64,000 nt of DNA from the NCBI RefSeq assembly GCF_018607995.1, contig NZ_JABBAL010000034.1, forward strand, positions 18,983 through 82,982, in the 5' to 3' direction. Position numbers and translations under genes: made by a program. Source of the DNA: Planktotalea sp. Lineage in GTDB: Bacteria; Pseudomonadota; Alphaproteobacteria; Rhodobacterales; Rhodobacteraceae. This document shows, piece by piece, positions 45,423-55,583 of this stretch. Below the pieces are notes generated by a model, which was not told the DNA's origin, made no database searches, and saw nothing but the letters and a program-made list of their open reading frames with translations. Numbering within the stretch: position 1 is the stretch's first letter; every line of letters begins with the position of its first letter.

Positions 45423-46708
45423 ACGATCATCTCTTGGTGGGTCTGTTGGCCCAATTCAAACACGCGTTTGTATCGTTCTATCTGAGCCGCAGGACCCATT
45501 GCCTTGCCGGGATTGTCCGACAGTTTAACCGTCGGTTTTTTATCCGCTTCGACCGCTTTGCACACGATTGAAAACGGATCGAGGCCACCATCCGGCACCA
45601 ATTCGCGGAAATCGTTGGTCAAAAGTGTCCCCCAACCAAAGCTCACACGCACGCGACCTTCAAACTGTTTGTGCAGCTCGATAATCTTCTCAACATCCAA
45701 ACCGTCCGAAAAAATGACCAGTTTATCGCGCGGATCTTCTCCGCGCTCTTTCCACCATTTGATCGCTATTTCAGCGCCCGTCGCAGGATCACCAGAATCG
45801 ATGCGAATACCCGTCCAACCCGCTAGCCAATCAGGCGCATGTTCAAGGAAGCCTTGGGTGCCATAGGTATCGGGCAAGATGATGCGGAGATTTCCATCGT
45901 GCTCTTCCTGCCAATCTTCCAAAACCTGGTAGGGGGCCTGACGCAACGCATCATCGGTCTGTGCCAGCGCAGAATAGACCATCGGCAATTCATGCGCGTT
46001 GGTTCCAATCGCTTCGATGTCGCGTTTCATTGCGATCTTGCAATTGGACGTCCCTACGAACTTCTCGCCGAGCCCTTCTTGCATCGCTTGCACACACCAA
46101 TCCTGCCATAGAAAAGAATGCCGACGCCGCGTTCCAAAATCAGCAATGCGGAGGCCATCAACAGCGCACAAACGTTCGACTTTTTCCCAAACCCGGGTCA
46201 TTGCGCGGGCATATAAAACCTGAAGCTCGAATTTGCCCATATTGTCTAGGACCGCTCGGCTGCGCAGCTCCATCAACACCGCGAGCGCGGGAATTTCCCA
46301 CAACATGACTTCGCACCATTTGCCTTCAAACGTCAGCTCGTACTGGCCATCGCATTTTTCCAAGTGATACTCGGGGAGACGCATATTTTCGAACCACTCC
46401 ATAAAGTCGGATCGAAACATTTGGCGTTTGCCGTAGAAAGTATTGCCGCGCAGCCACGTACTTTCACCGCGGCTCAGCGATAGCGAACGGATATGATCCA
46501 GTTGTTCGCGCAGCTCACCTTCGTCAATCAGGTCACCAAGACGAACCGACTTAGTTCTGTTGATCAGACTAAATTTGACGTGCGTGTTTGGGTGGCTCTG
46601 AAAGACCGATTGGCACATCAAAAGTTTATAAAAATCATCGTCAATGAGGGAGCGAATGATTGGGTCAATCTTCCATTTGTGGTTCCACACGCGTGTTGCA
46701 ATATCCAA
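45419..46708 (-). CDS. pncB: nicotinate phosphoribosyltransferase
   Basis: Joins nicotinate to PRPP to give nicotinate mononucleotide in NAD salvage. The 429-residue protein shows the substrate motif IRIDSGDPATGAEIAIKWW, the histidine region GTRRRHSFLWQDWC and YKLLMCQSVFQSHPNTHVKF near the N terminus. Length is normal. pncA, which makes nicotinate, lies 2.3 kb upstream on the same strand with a dead kinase between. Confidence 0.95.
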   Translation of the reverse strand: MDIATRVWNHKWKIDPIIRSLIDDDFYKLLMCQSVFQSHPNTHVKFSLINRTKSVRLGDLIDEGELREQLDHIRSLSLSRGESTWLRGNTFYGKRQMFRSDFMEWFENMRLPEYHLEKCDGQYELTFEGKWCEVMLWEIPALAVLMELRSRAVLDNMGKFELQVLYARAMTRVWEKVERLCAVDGLRIADFGTRRRHSFLWQDWCVQAMQEGLGEKFVGTSNCKIAMKRDIEAIGTNAHELPMVYSALAQTDDALRQAPYQVLEDWQEEHDGNLRIILPDTYGTQGFLEHAPDWLAGWTGIRIDSGDPATGAEIAIKWWKERGEDPRDKLVIFSDGLDVEKIIELHKQFEGRVRVSFGWGTLLTNDFRELVPDGGLDPFSIVCKAVEADKKPTVKLSDNPGKAMGPAAQIERYKRVFELGQQTHQEMIV

Positions 46709-46762
46709 AATCGACCCTCACCTGCAAATGTTACGCCTTGATACGCCAAAGGTTTGATCGGA

Positions 46763-48877
46763 TCAAAGCTGATTTGCTGCCATTTCAGCACTGAGTTCGG
46801 AAAGCTTCAAAAGAAAATCCGCCTTCTTCACAGGTTTTGCAAAAAAATCATCCATACCTGCGTCGAAACGAGCTTTTCGATCATTGGCAAAAGCGTTTGC
46901 TGTAAGCGCTATTATACGCGGCTGTACTTATTGTTGAGCGCGAATATGTTTCGTAGCCTCAAGTCCGTCCATTTGGGGCATAGATATATCCATGAAAATC
47001 AAATTAGGCGATAACTCTTTCGCGTTTTCAGAAGCTTATTGATCATTATGCACAAAATGAACATCAATGGGTAAGTCCCTTAGGTACTTCGAAATCAGGA
47101 ACCTGTTTGTTTTGTTATCCTCCGCAACCAGGACCAACATCGATGAAATGTCCTTTGCAGCTAATGCTGACGCAACCTTTTTGCTCTGAGTGTTTTGCGC
47201 CCGACCGAGCATCAAAGTGATTTGAAATGTTGGTCCATTACCCGGTTCAGAGTGAACTACGATATCGCTATCCATGAGCCGCGCAAGTTGGCGCGAAATC
47301 GAGAGGCCAAGCTCGATTCCAGCGGCTTTTCGGGTTGTTTTGCTATCTGCTTTTTGGAATTTTCAAAGCTCTGAGCGTTGCAATCTCTAGGAACGTTGCC
47401 TTGCGATGTAGCATTAGGCCGCATTCCCAATCACATTGAGCAAAATTTACCGAATACGTCCGCTGTCGCCAATCACCTACTTCGGAAAAACTTCATCCTG
47501 AATGACGTCCAGGTAGATGCCCTTGCTCGCTGCTTGGGGGCTAAACAATTCGACGGAACTGTGAAAACAACTATTGAAATCGAATTGCCGTGGTTCCATC
47601 GTAGGGTGCCTCACATCAAGTTTTGAGATGTCCAAAATATCATTGATAATTGCCAGAAGGGCATCGGCAGATACGTTAATGGTTCACGCGTAAGCTTGCG
47701 CGTCCTAAGAAAGATCAAGGTCGGCAAAACGATCAGTCAGGCCGATGATCCCGTTCATTGATGTTATAATTTTATGGCCCATAGTGGCAAGAAATTCGCT
47801 TTTTTGCGCGCTCCCCTTTCTCAGCGAGAACCTCCGCATGGGCGAGCTCTTGTTCATGCGTTTTGATCGCAGTAATATCTGCGCTCAATCACACCAATCG
47901 TTTCAATAGATCTGTTATCCAATTTGACCGGCGCAATATTAGTTTCAACCCGGACCTTTTCACCATCTTTTCATTTATTCAAAACCTCAGCGCGAATTGG
48001 GTCACCTGTTTGAATGTGTTACGCAATCTTTTTTGAGACCTCTAAATCAATCGCCTCATCATTCAAAAAATCGGGAGGCGTTCGGCCAATCGCTTCGGAG
48101 CGCATGTAGCCTGTGATTTTTGAAAATGCTTTGTTCACCCAAGAAATTCACCCATAAGAGTCTGAAATTATGATACTATGTTTAGAATTTTCGTGCCGCG
48201 AGTGACAGCTTTCTCGCTTGCACTTCCGATTCTTTTTCAGTTTGTCGGATGCTTCTAATGCTTGCGATTTCACCAAAATTTGTCGGTTGTTCTTTTGGTG
48301 TTTCGCATCACTCAACACGACATATTGCAAAATTACATAGACGATATAGGTCATCATCAGCATCGTTAGAGCGTCGGCCGTAAAGGGTTTCAGCTGCGCG
48401 TTTGATCGCCCCAACTGATCGATAATTATGACCTAAAATGTAAGCGAATAAAGGGGCAAACCGGATCAAAGAACTAGACTTGTGATAGAGCCAAATCAAG
48501 CCAGCATTGAGCGCCGCAAACATCAAAAAAACGAGCGCGAAATTTACACCTGCTCCGCCCTGTGGCAGAAGATCGGCCAACAGGATGCAAATCGAAGTTC
48601 ATAAGTCTTGAAAAGCAGCGGTCGTCATAGCCGCGATGTTCACAGTCTTATATTTTTTGCCCTGATCAAGCGCTAAAAATTGCCACTTGAGATTATAGCA
48701 ATCCAATAACTCGCCACAGAGCGCGATGGCAAAAGCAAGCAAGCTAAAAAATGGTGTCGTTAGAAGCGCTACGAAACAGGAACCGACAACCGTTAAGATC
48801 TGCCGTTTTCCAAAATGTGCAATCCGTCGACGCACATATCTTTGGAACCCCTCGACAATGACGTCATCGCGACTCAA
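46763..48877 (-). pseudogene. hybrid sensor histidine kinase, heavily degraded
   Basis: Minus-strand fragments in several frames give the full architecture in order: an N-terminal membrane region (48308-48877, two pieces), PAS-like text with PP-x-FLNDEAIDLEV, a degenerate H-box ATMGHKIITSMNGIIG followed by ADALLAIINDILDISKLD, an HATPase end VHSEPGNGPTFQITLML, and a receiver domain ([51 protein letters not shown]) ending at 46763. Many stops and frameshifts separate them. It lies between pncB and pncA, so it may once have belonged to their transcript. Confidence 0.85.
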
Positions 48878-48982
48878 AATGGTGGCCTAGTGTTTGCTAG
48901 GCTGGGGAATCCCCTATTACTCGGGTCTCTGCTCACCCTCCTCTGTGATGCAAGAATATTAACGAATCGGGCAATGGGGCCG

Positions 48983-49585
48983 CTATTTCAGGGCGACCCC
49001 TGCATTTTTCATCTGTGTTAGAGCGGTATCCAAACTTCCATCAAGATCGATGGCGCGGCACGCATGGCTTTCAACTGTAACGTCATACCCGAGTTTTCGC
49101 GCATCCATAGCTGAATAATAAACGCAAAAGTCCAACGCCAAGCCAACAAGCGTTACCGATCTGACACTTCTGGATGTGAGGTATCCGTGAAGGCCTGTTA
49201 CCGTTGTATGATCGTTCTCAAAGAATGTGGAGTAACTATCGATTTCTGCGCGAAATCCTTTGCGCACGACAAGCTGAGCAGTGTTCACATTTAGAGTCTT
49301 ATGAAATTCTGCGCCTTCACTGCCCTGTACACAGTGGCGCGGCCACAGAACTTGCGAACCGTAAGCCATGGAAATTACTTCAAATGGGTTTTTATTAGGA
49401 TGAACATCCGCGAAAGAACTATGATCACTTGGGTGCCAATCCTGCGAGAATACGTTAATATGAGAATGTTTCAGCATTTCATTTATCGGTGCGATAACCT
49501 CTGATCCCCGCGGCACAGCTAATGCTCCGCCTTCGCAAAAGTCGTTTTGAACGTCGATGACGAGCAGCGCGTCATTTTTGGGCAT
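48983..49585 (-). CDS. pncA: nicotinamidase
   Basis: Hydrolyses nicotinamide to nicotinate. The 200-residue protein has the catalytic Asp in LLVIDVQNDFCEGG, metal ligands in FSQDWHPSDHSSF, the Lys in VVRKGFRAEIDSYSTFF and the nucleophilic Cys in LALDFCVYYSAMDA. GAAGGAG precedes the ATG at 49585; the longer frame to 49663 overlaps the divergent trhO start and is rejected. The short gap to trhO (76 bases) must hold both promoters. Confidence 0.94.
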   Translation of the reverse strand: MPKNDALLVIDVQNDFCEGGALAVPRGSEVIAPINEMLKHSHINVFSQDWHPSDHSSFADVHPNKNPFEVISMAYGSQVLWPRHCVQGSEGAEFHKTLNVNTAQLVVRKGFRAEIDSYSTFFENDHTTVTGLHGYLTSRSVRSVTLVGLALDFCVYYSAMDARKLGYDVTVESHACRAIDLDGSLDTALTQMKNAGVALK

Positions 49586-49661
49586 AATTTTCTCCTTCGC
49601 GGTAGTTGACTTGTAATAGGTCACTTGCATTGAAGGGTCAAAATCCGCTACTGACCCGCGC

Positions 49662-50561
49662 ATGTTTACAATCGCCGCTCTCTATCACTTCGCGCCAGTC
49701 GCTGATCCCGTTCAAATGCAAAGCACGGTAAAAATGCATTGCGAAGAACTGGAAATCAAAGGCACTTTATTGATCGCCAATGAGGGCATCAATGGAACAA
49801 TTTCTGGTGCAGCAGCAAATATAGATTCCATTTTGGGTTTTCTGAGTAGCATCCCGGGATTTGCAGATTTGGTTTGGAAATTGAGCACCAGTCCAGAGCA
49901 ACCTTTTGCGCGTCTCAAAGTCAGGTTGAAGCGCGAGATTGTAACGATGGGTCAGCCCGACGTTGATCCAAGGGGCGCGGTCGGCCAGTATATTGAACCA
50001 GAAGATTGGAACGATTTCATAAGTGCTGAAGATGTCGTCGTGATTGATACCCGAAACGACTATGAGGTGTCGATTGGTACTTTTGATGGTGCAATCGATC
50101 CCAAAACAAAGAATTTTCGTGAATTTCCAGCTTGGTGGGAAGACAATAAGCAGCGCTTTGCAAACCAGAAGGTTGCGATGTTCTGCACGGGGGGCATCCG
50201 TTGCGAAAAATCTACGAGTTATCTGCGAAGCCAAGGGGTTGAAGAGGTGTTTCACCTAAAAGGTGGGATTTTAAAGTACTTGGAAGAGATGCCTGAAGAA
50301 AAATCTTTGTGGAACGGCGATTGTTTTGTTTTTGATCGACGTGTCTCCGTTGGCCATGGTTTGGAAATCGGGCCGCATCAACTTTGTTATGGATGTCGAC
50401 GTCCGATCATGCCGGAAGATGTGAAACACGGAAATTTTGAGCTTGGCGTGTCTTGTCAGCAATGCTTCAGTGAAACGTCCGAGCAGGACAAAGATAGATT
50501 TCGTGAGCGTCAAAAACAGATTAATCTCGAGAAGCGCCGAAAAATTCGTATCGAAGATTGA
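49662..50561 (+). CDS. trhO: tRNA uridine(34) hydroxylase TrhO (rhodanese-like)
   Basis: Introduces the hydroxyl at U34 of certain tRNAs, starting 5-(carboxy)methoxyuridine synthesis. The 299-residue protein has an N-terminal ferredoxin-like domain, a rhodanese domain with the active loop MFCTGGIRCEKSTSYL (about 170-185), and a C-terminal cysteine cluster (CYGCRRPI, SCQQCF). Divergent from pncA, no other partner nearby. Confidence 0.93.
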   Translation: MFTIAALYHFAPVADPVQMQSTVKMHCEELEIKGTLLIANEGINGTISGAAANIDSILGFLSSIPGFADLVWKLSTSPEQPFARLKVRLKREIVTMGQPDVDPRGAVGQYIEPEDWNDFISAEDVVVIDTRNDYEVSIGTFDGAIDPKTKNFREFPAWWEDNKQRFANQKVAMFCTGGIRCEKSTSYLRSQGVEEVFHLKGGILKYLEEMPEEKSLWNGDCFVFDRRVSVGHGLEIGPHQLCYGCRRPIMPEDVKHGNFELGVSCQQCFSETSEQDKDRFRERQKQINLEKRRKIRIED

Positions 50562-50576
50562 TCTAGTCTAACGTGT

Positions 50577-50670
50577 TTAGCGCACCACAAATTCAGCATG
50601 CGAGGCGCCCACCGCCTTAATGCTCTTTAAAACATCAAGCATATCGAGCGACGCGACACCAAGCGAATAA
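50577..50670 (-). pseudogene. flgI (flagellar P-ring protein) C-terminal scrap
   Basis: Only about 30 codons remain, reading YSLGVASLDMLDVLKSIKAV then a stop at 50577. This matches the last residues of FlgI in this group (LG-x-x-x-x-DML-x-VL-x-x-IKA-x-GAL-x-AE). No other flagellar gene is in the window, so this is a relic of a deletion or a transfer. Confidence 0.5.
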
Positions 50671-50684
50671 AGTCTCAATCCTCT

Positions 50685-51020
50685 ATGATCTTTATGAATT
50701 TTTGGACACCCAACACGCCGCGCTTTACGGGCAAAAATGCGGAACATTTGCGCGCACCTTTCCTAAGGCATCGCCTTGGATCATCACTTAATGAGATGGG
50801 GATTCTGTCGCTCATTATCCGCGGCGCACTGGATGGGCCCTTGACCAGCGAAGAGTATTACAAGCTCTTGCGCACCCGCAAAATTTCGCCGCGTTATCAG
50901 CGGGAAGCATTCAAGAAACCCGTCGATAAGGGTCACAAAGATTTGCCGCGCTCCATGGGGGAATATATCCTGAAGCAGAACCCGAACCGCGCTGTGCGGC
51001 TAGGTACGCGCGCGTTGTGA
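50685..51020 (+). pseudogene. unrecognised gene fragment, probably frameshifted
   Basis: The open frame gives 111 residues (LNEMGILSLIIRGALDGPLT; REAFKKPVDKGHKDLPRSMG). Just upstream another frame reads YDLYEFLDTQHAALYG, and the two could join around 50735. It overlaps the end of galM by 21 bases. I do not recognise the family. Its 5' end abuts the flgI scrap, so it is probably a rearrangement product. Confidence 0.4.
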
Positions 51021-51950
51021 CAGTTTGAATTCAGTCACAGCTTTGTAAGTATCTTCTGGCTTCAAAACCATATTGGGAAAGCCTATGTGATTGATAGCAT
51101 CCGGCCAAACCTGCGGTTCAATCGCGAGACCGGATCGATCTATGTGGCGCCCATCGTAGACCTGCACGCCACTTTCCGTACTCGCAACCTCCAATGAAAT
51201 TCCACTGTGTTCAGAAACTAAGCGTAGCACAGGCCGCAACGTTTCGCGCTCATGCGAAACACAAAAATTATGATCCAGGGCCGTCGCTCCCAAAGCTCGG
51301 GTCTCTCTGAAATCAAACCGCGTGCCAGACATGGGTGCAATCTGACCCGTAGGCACGTTATTTTCATTAGTTGGAAGATAGTGCTCCGCATTAATCTGCA
51401 TCACATGCGCGTTAATTGTGTCCTGCCTTGAAAGGTTCCAATAGATGTGCGGCGCGAATGTGCACAGGGTCTCGCGATCTGTCGTTGCCGTAATTTCCAC
51501 ACACAGTGTTGACTCAAAAAGCTGATAGCGCACCTGCACCTTCAAATGACCAGGAAAGCCCATGTGTCCATCTACCATCTCAAGCGTCAGAACCGCATGT
51601 TGCGGCCCATGTTCCAGCACGCTCCAAACCTGCTGGCTAGATCCCTCGTCCCCGCCATGGAGGCAATTGCCAGTGGTTTCGTTTTCGTCGAACGAATGTT
51701 CATTACCATTAACCGTCGCACGCGCGTGAGCAATCCGATTGGCAACACGTCCAACAATGGCCCCGCAGTAGATGTAACGGTCTAAGTAATCGGTAATATT
51801 GTCACTGCTCAAGACGACGGGTTGACCCCTGAAAATTAGGCTTTGAACACTCGCCCCATAGGTCAAAATCCCAACTGTGAGGTCATCGTTTTCCAATGTA
51901 AGCTTAGACACGTCCTGCCCGCTTAGGAGGGAATTAAAATGGGTAATCAT
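51000..51950 (-). CDS. galM: aldose 1-epimerase (galactose mutarotase)
   Basis: Interconverts alpha and beta hexoses. The 316-residue beta-sandwich enzyme has NRIAHARATVNGNEHSF, GNCLHGG with the first His, TFAPHIYWNLS with the catalytic His, and AIEPQVWPDAINH-like text with the catalytic Glu. The ATG at 51950 lies 8 bases after the end of the parB-like pseudogene, suggesting they once shared a transcript. Confidence 0.92.
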   Translation of the reverse strand: MITHFNSLLSGQDVSKLTLENDDLTVGILTYGASVQSLIFRGQPVVLSSDNITDYLDRYIYCGAIVGRVANRIAHARATVNGNEHSFDENETTGNCLHGGDEGSSQQVWSVLEHGPQHAVLTLEMVDGHMGFPGHLKVQVRYQLFESTLCVEITATTDRETLCTFAPHIYWNLSRQDTINAHVMQINAEHYLPTNENNVPTGQIAPMSGTRFDFRETRALGATALDHNFCVSHERETLRPVLRLVSEHSGISLEVASTESGVQVYDGRHIDRSGLAIEPQVWPDAINHIGFPNMVLKPEDTYKAVTEFKLSQRART

Positions 51951-51958
51951 CGGTTCTC

Positions 51959-52760
51959 TTACACGCGCGATGCGAGGTAGGTTGAAACGTCCTCGGCAAT
52001 TTTTTGCAGCTCAAGTTTCGACAGACCTTTACCCTTCGCGTTTATCCTGACGCCGGCTTTACCTGCAATTATATCCAAGGGTATACTGCGCGTTTAGATT
52101 TTATTGTCAGTGGCCTAGGTAGGTTTTTCTTATTTGGTTTTGGCCCACGCTTTAACTTTGGAACAATGATATGATACTCTCGCTTTGGGGCGGTTTCAAC
52201 ATCAACCTCATCCATGATTTTTTCGCGCAGTGACACGCAGGCAAGGCCCAAAGACACGTCACCTTGTAGCACTGACAGCCGTGCTGCGATTTCTTCTTGG
52301 CTCAGGTCTGATAGGCTTTCGGTGAACGATCCGATGGATAGTAATTCTTCAATCCCGTTCAGGTCTTTTCGCATCATGTTTTCGTGAAAGCGCTCTTCCA
52401 AATTTGCGAGCGCGGCATCGCCTTAATCCGTTGAAAGGATCGCTAAAACAGGAAGACCCAGTAGACAGTAGACCTCAATTCGACGGCATCCAGGTTGCAC
52501 GACAACCGCACTATCTGTTTGAAGTGGACTTCCTTCATTGGGCCGCCAATCAGAATCGACGGGACTCACACGAATGGGCTGGGTTTGACCAAGGCGCGCA
52601 ATATTGCCTTTCAATGCTTCAAACGCTTCATCAGACAACCAATCACTGCCTGCAGGATCATTAATCTGCGTCACATCAAGCAACATCGCCATTCAGGATG
52701 CCGAACACAAGTGCGCCATACGTTTCTTCGATACGATGCTTTAGCAAGTTCATCGCAGAA
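51959..52760 (-). pseudogene. ParB/RepB-like partition protein, broken
   Basis: The minus strand reads HRIEETYGALVFGILNGDVA, then after a frameshift LLDVTQINDPAGSDWLSDEA and FEALKGNIARLGQTQPIRV (the ParB N-terminal nuclease-like domain). One in-frame TAA follows AILSTD; then LEERFHENMMRKDLNGIEEL and SLSDLSQEEIAARLSVLQG (helix-turn-helix region). A last frameshift leads to IAGKAGVRINAKGKGL and a TAA at 51959. Almost the whole length survives, so decay is recent. Similar proteins occur on repABC plasmids and as chromosomal orphans. Confidence 0.75.
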
Positions 52761-53089
52761 CCGACCTACATGCCCCCCATCGCAGGCTTAGGACCGATTC
52801 TGATCCCTTAGACGTTTTATTATGACAGGGTAAGGAGCGAAAACCATGTTTAAGGCAAGAGATACTATGTCTAAGAATGGGTAGCGCTTTGATGAGTTTG
52901 GGGTGTCCTTATGGACTAGACATAGAGCCAATTAAAATTAAACAAAAATATAGAAACGCTGCCCGTTAAGAATTTTAGAGTGAAACCTGACAGCTTAATG
53001 CTTTTTCACCGAATCAACTTCGCTATGGTGACGTTTGCTTGTTCAGATCGCGTGATGCAGTGGAAGAGATTGATTGAAAAGATGCAAAA
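52761..53089. other. intergenic stretch upstream of pxpB
   Basis: About 330 bases with no coding sequence I can support. ATG at 52846 after GGAGCGAAAACC opens only a 12-codon frame (MFKARDTMSKNG). AT-rich from 52920 on; it should contain the pxp promoter. Confidence 0.4.
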
Positions 53090-53818
53090 ATGATAGTGCA
53101 CACCCAAGAGCGTTTCCCCGAACTGAGGTTTGTCGGTGTGGATGGCGTACTTGTACGTTTCGGGGCGGATGTGACAGAGCAGGCGAATGTTGCGGCCTTC
53201 TCGTTTCATCAACATATTGACTCGCTCAGACTGCAAAGCATTCTTGAAAGCGCACCGTCTCTGAGCGCTGTTTTTTTGCGACTTGATCTTGCAGGCGATC
53301 TTGATGCCACCGTGCAACTCATTGAGGCGGAGATGCGGGCCAAGGACTGGCTTGGCCTGCCTTTTAAGCCAGGCAGGCGATGGACCATTCCGTGTAGCTT
53401 TGATGGCCCACAGCTTAGCGAAGCGGCGGGATTGGCTGGTGTAAGCGAAGCCAGTACGATTGCGCAAATTACTGATTCACGGCTACGTGTTCTTACACTT
53501 GGGTTTGCGCCGGGGCAGCCGTATTTAGGCAGTTTAGAGCCACATTGGAACATTCCGCGCATGGGCGGAGTCGCGCCGAAAGTACCTGCCGGTGCTCTGG
53601 TTGTCGCCGTGCGTCAGCTTATTATTTTTAGTTTCGAGGCACCGACAGGTTGGCGCCATATTGGCCAAACTGCATTTCGATGTTTTGACAAGAACCGCAC
53701 AACGCCGTTTGCGTTTGAAGCTGGGGATGTGGTCCGGTTCGCGCAAGCGAGCGCAGGAGAGATTGAGGATCTACGCCGGGATACTTTTGGCGGGGCGCGA
53801 TTGGAGACTTTGACATGA
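53090..53818 (+). CDS. pxpB: 5-oxoprolinase subunit B (KipI-like)
   Basis: One of three subunits of the ATP-dependent prokaryotic 5-oxoprolinase, which opens 5-oxoproline to glutamate. 242 residues; the cyclophilin-like C-terminal domain carries TLGFAPGQPYLGSLEPHWNIPR and APTGWRHIGQT, family signatures. The N-terminal part (RFVGVDGVLVRFG...) is typical. Overlaps pxpC by four bases. Confidence 0.92.
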   Translation: MIVHTQERFPELRFVGVDGVLVRFGADVTEQANVAAFSFHQHIDSLRLQSILESAPSLSAVFLRLDLAGDLDATVQLIEAEMRAKDWLGLPFKPGRRWTIPCSFDGPQLSEAAGLAGVSEASTIAQITDSRLRVLTLGFAPGQPYLGSLEPHWNIPRMGGVAPKVPAGALVVAVRQLIIFSFEAPTGWRHIGQTAFRCFDKNRTTPFAFEAGDVVRFAQASAGEIEDLRRDTFGGARLETLT

Positions 53819-54819
53819 CCTCCTCGTTTTATGTCGAACACTGCGGCCCTGCGGTGACTGTTCAAGACGCGGGCTGGCGCGGAACGTTGGCGAGCGGTTT
53901 GTCGCGGGGCGGGGCGGCAGACACATTGGCTTTGGCACAGGTTTGGGCTTTGCTCGGGCAAGAGGGCTCCGCCGTTCTGGAGCTGGCGGGTCTTGGAGGA
54001 CGATTCGAAGCTCTCTCAGCTACGCGCATCGCTTTCGCGGGGGCGAATATGGATCTGCGGTTGGATGGCGAAGCGTTGCTGGATCATGCAGTGCACCGCG
54101 TTGAGGTCGGGCAGGTTCTTGACATTGGTGCAGCGCGCGCCGGAACCTATGGATATCTTGGAGTTGGCGGCGGACTTGAAACACCGCGCTTCTTGGGCTC
54201 TGCGAGTACGCATCGTGGGGCGGGGCTGGGGCAAGTGATCGAGGCCGGACAAACGCTCGCCTGTGGGGCAGATGCTACGCCAGATCGTGTTGGGCTTAAG
54301 CTGCCGCAGATGAATGCCAAGAGTGGTGCCATTCGCATGGTGCCAACAGCCCATACCTTGCTCTTTTCAAAGGATCAGCGCGAGGCGTTTGAGAGAACGG
54401 CTTTCACACGTGGGGCGCGTGGCAATCGGCAAGGAATCGCGCTGGAGACGGATGTGAGTTTTGCGCTTAAGGGCGGTCAATCTATACCGTCTGAAACTGT
54501 GATTCCCGGTGATATTCAAGTTCCGGGGCAGGGGGCGCCGTTTGCGCTTTTGGCGGATAGTCAAACGACAGGGGGCTACCCTAGGATTGCTGCGATCTTG
54601 CCGTGTGATTTACCGAGGGTGGCGCAGGCGGATGTGGGCGAGACTTTGCGGTTCTCATTCGTGAGCCGCGAAGAGGGTATCGCGTTCGAACGCGCGGATC
54701 GCAAAGCGCGTGCAGCATTAGTGAAAGCCTGTACGCCAATTTTACGCAACCCAGCAGACATAAATGACCTGTTGTCCTATCAGTTGATCAGCGGCGCAAT
54801 ATCAGGAGAAAATGAATGA
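53815..54819 (+). CDS. pxpC: 5-oxoprolinase subunit C (KipA-like)
   Basis: 334 residues, the biotin-dependent-carboxyltransferase-like subunit. Family text: VTVQDAGWRGTLASGLSRGGAAD near the start, TYGYLGVGGGLETPRFLGSASTH, and QTTGGYPRIAAILPCDLPRVAQ. Works with PxpA and PxpB. It overlaps both neighbours by four bases, so all three subunits are coupled. Confidence 0.92.
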   Translation: MTSSFYVEHCGPAVTVQDAGWRGTLASGLSRGGAADTLALAQVWALLGQEGSAVLELAGLGGRFEALSATRIAFAGANMDLRLDGEALLDHAVHRVEVGQVLDIGAARAGTYGYLGVGGGLETPRFLGSASTHRGAGLGQVIEAGQTLACGADATPDRVGLKLPQMNAKSGAIRMVPTAHTLLFSKDQREAFERTAFTRGARGNRQGIALETDVSFALKGGQSIPSETVIPGDIQVPGQGAPFALLADSQTTGGYPRIAAILPCDLPRVAQADVGETLRFSFVSREEGIAFERADRKARAALVKACTPILRNPADINDLLSYQLISGAISGENE

Positions 54820-55583
54820 CACAGACTGTCGATTTGAATGCAGATATGGGCGAGAGCTTCGGGGCTTGGACACTTGGCAACGATAGCGCACTTTTGGATA
54901 TCGTGACCTCTGCTAATATTGCCTGTGGCTTTCATGCGGGGGACCCTGATGTGATGGCGCAGACGATGAAATTGGCCGTCGAAATGGGCGTCGGTATTGG
55001 CGCGCATCCTGGCTTTCCAGACTTGAGAGGGTTTGGGCGTTACCGTATGCATTTGCCTTTGCCGCAATTGGCAAATGCGGTGCGCTATCAATTGGGCGCG
55101 GCGCAAGCTATGGCCAAGGTCGCAGGCGGGCACGTGCGTCATTTGAAGCTACATGGGGCTTTGGCGAATATGTGTTCCGAGAACTACGAAATGGCAGAAG
55201 CCTGTTATCGCGCGGCTTTGGAAGTTGATTCAGAGATCATCATCATGGTCTTGGCTGGCACGCAGCAGCAAAAGGCGGTTGAAGCACTTGGCTGTGCCTA
55301 TGCGGCCGAGATTTTTGCGGATCGCGCCTATAATGATGATGCTACTTTGGTGGATCGCGCTTTGCCGGGGGCTGTTATTCATGATGCGGATCTTGCGGCT
55401 ATGCGCATGGTTGAGATGGTGCAAGCGGGTGCGATGATTGCGGAAAGTGGCAAGCGTATTCCAACGCGGATCGATACGATTTGCATGCATGGAGACACCC
55501 CCGAAGCGGTTGAGATCGCACGTGCAGTGAAAGCCGCGTTAGAGGCGGCAGGCATCGCCGCGAAAGCTTTTCCGCATGAGTGA
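54816..55583 (+). CDS. pxpA: 5-oxoprolinase subunit A (LamB/YcsF family)
   Basis: 255 residues. Metal/phosphate-site text is clear: DLNADMGESFGAWTLGNDSALLD, SANIACGFHAGDP, GAHPGFPDLRGFGRY and VRHLKLHGALANM, then DTICMHGDTPEAVEIA near the end. It overlaps the CoA-transferase gene by 8 bases. The order pxpB-pxpC-pxpA is common in Proteobacteria. Confidence 0.94.
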   Translation: MTQTVDLNADMGESFGAWTLGNDSALLDIVTSANIACGFHAGDPDVMAQTMKLAVEMGVGIGAHPGFPDLRGFGRYRMHLPLPQLANAVRYQLGAAQAMAKVAGGHVRHLKLHGALANMCSENYEMAEACYRAALEVDSEIIIMVLAGTQQQKAVEALGCAYAAEIFADRAYNDDATLVDRALPGAVIHDADLAAMRMVEMVQAGAMIAESGKRIPTRIDTICMHGDTPEAVEIARAVKAALEAAGIAAKAFPHE

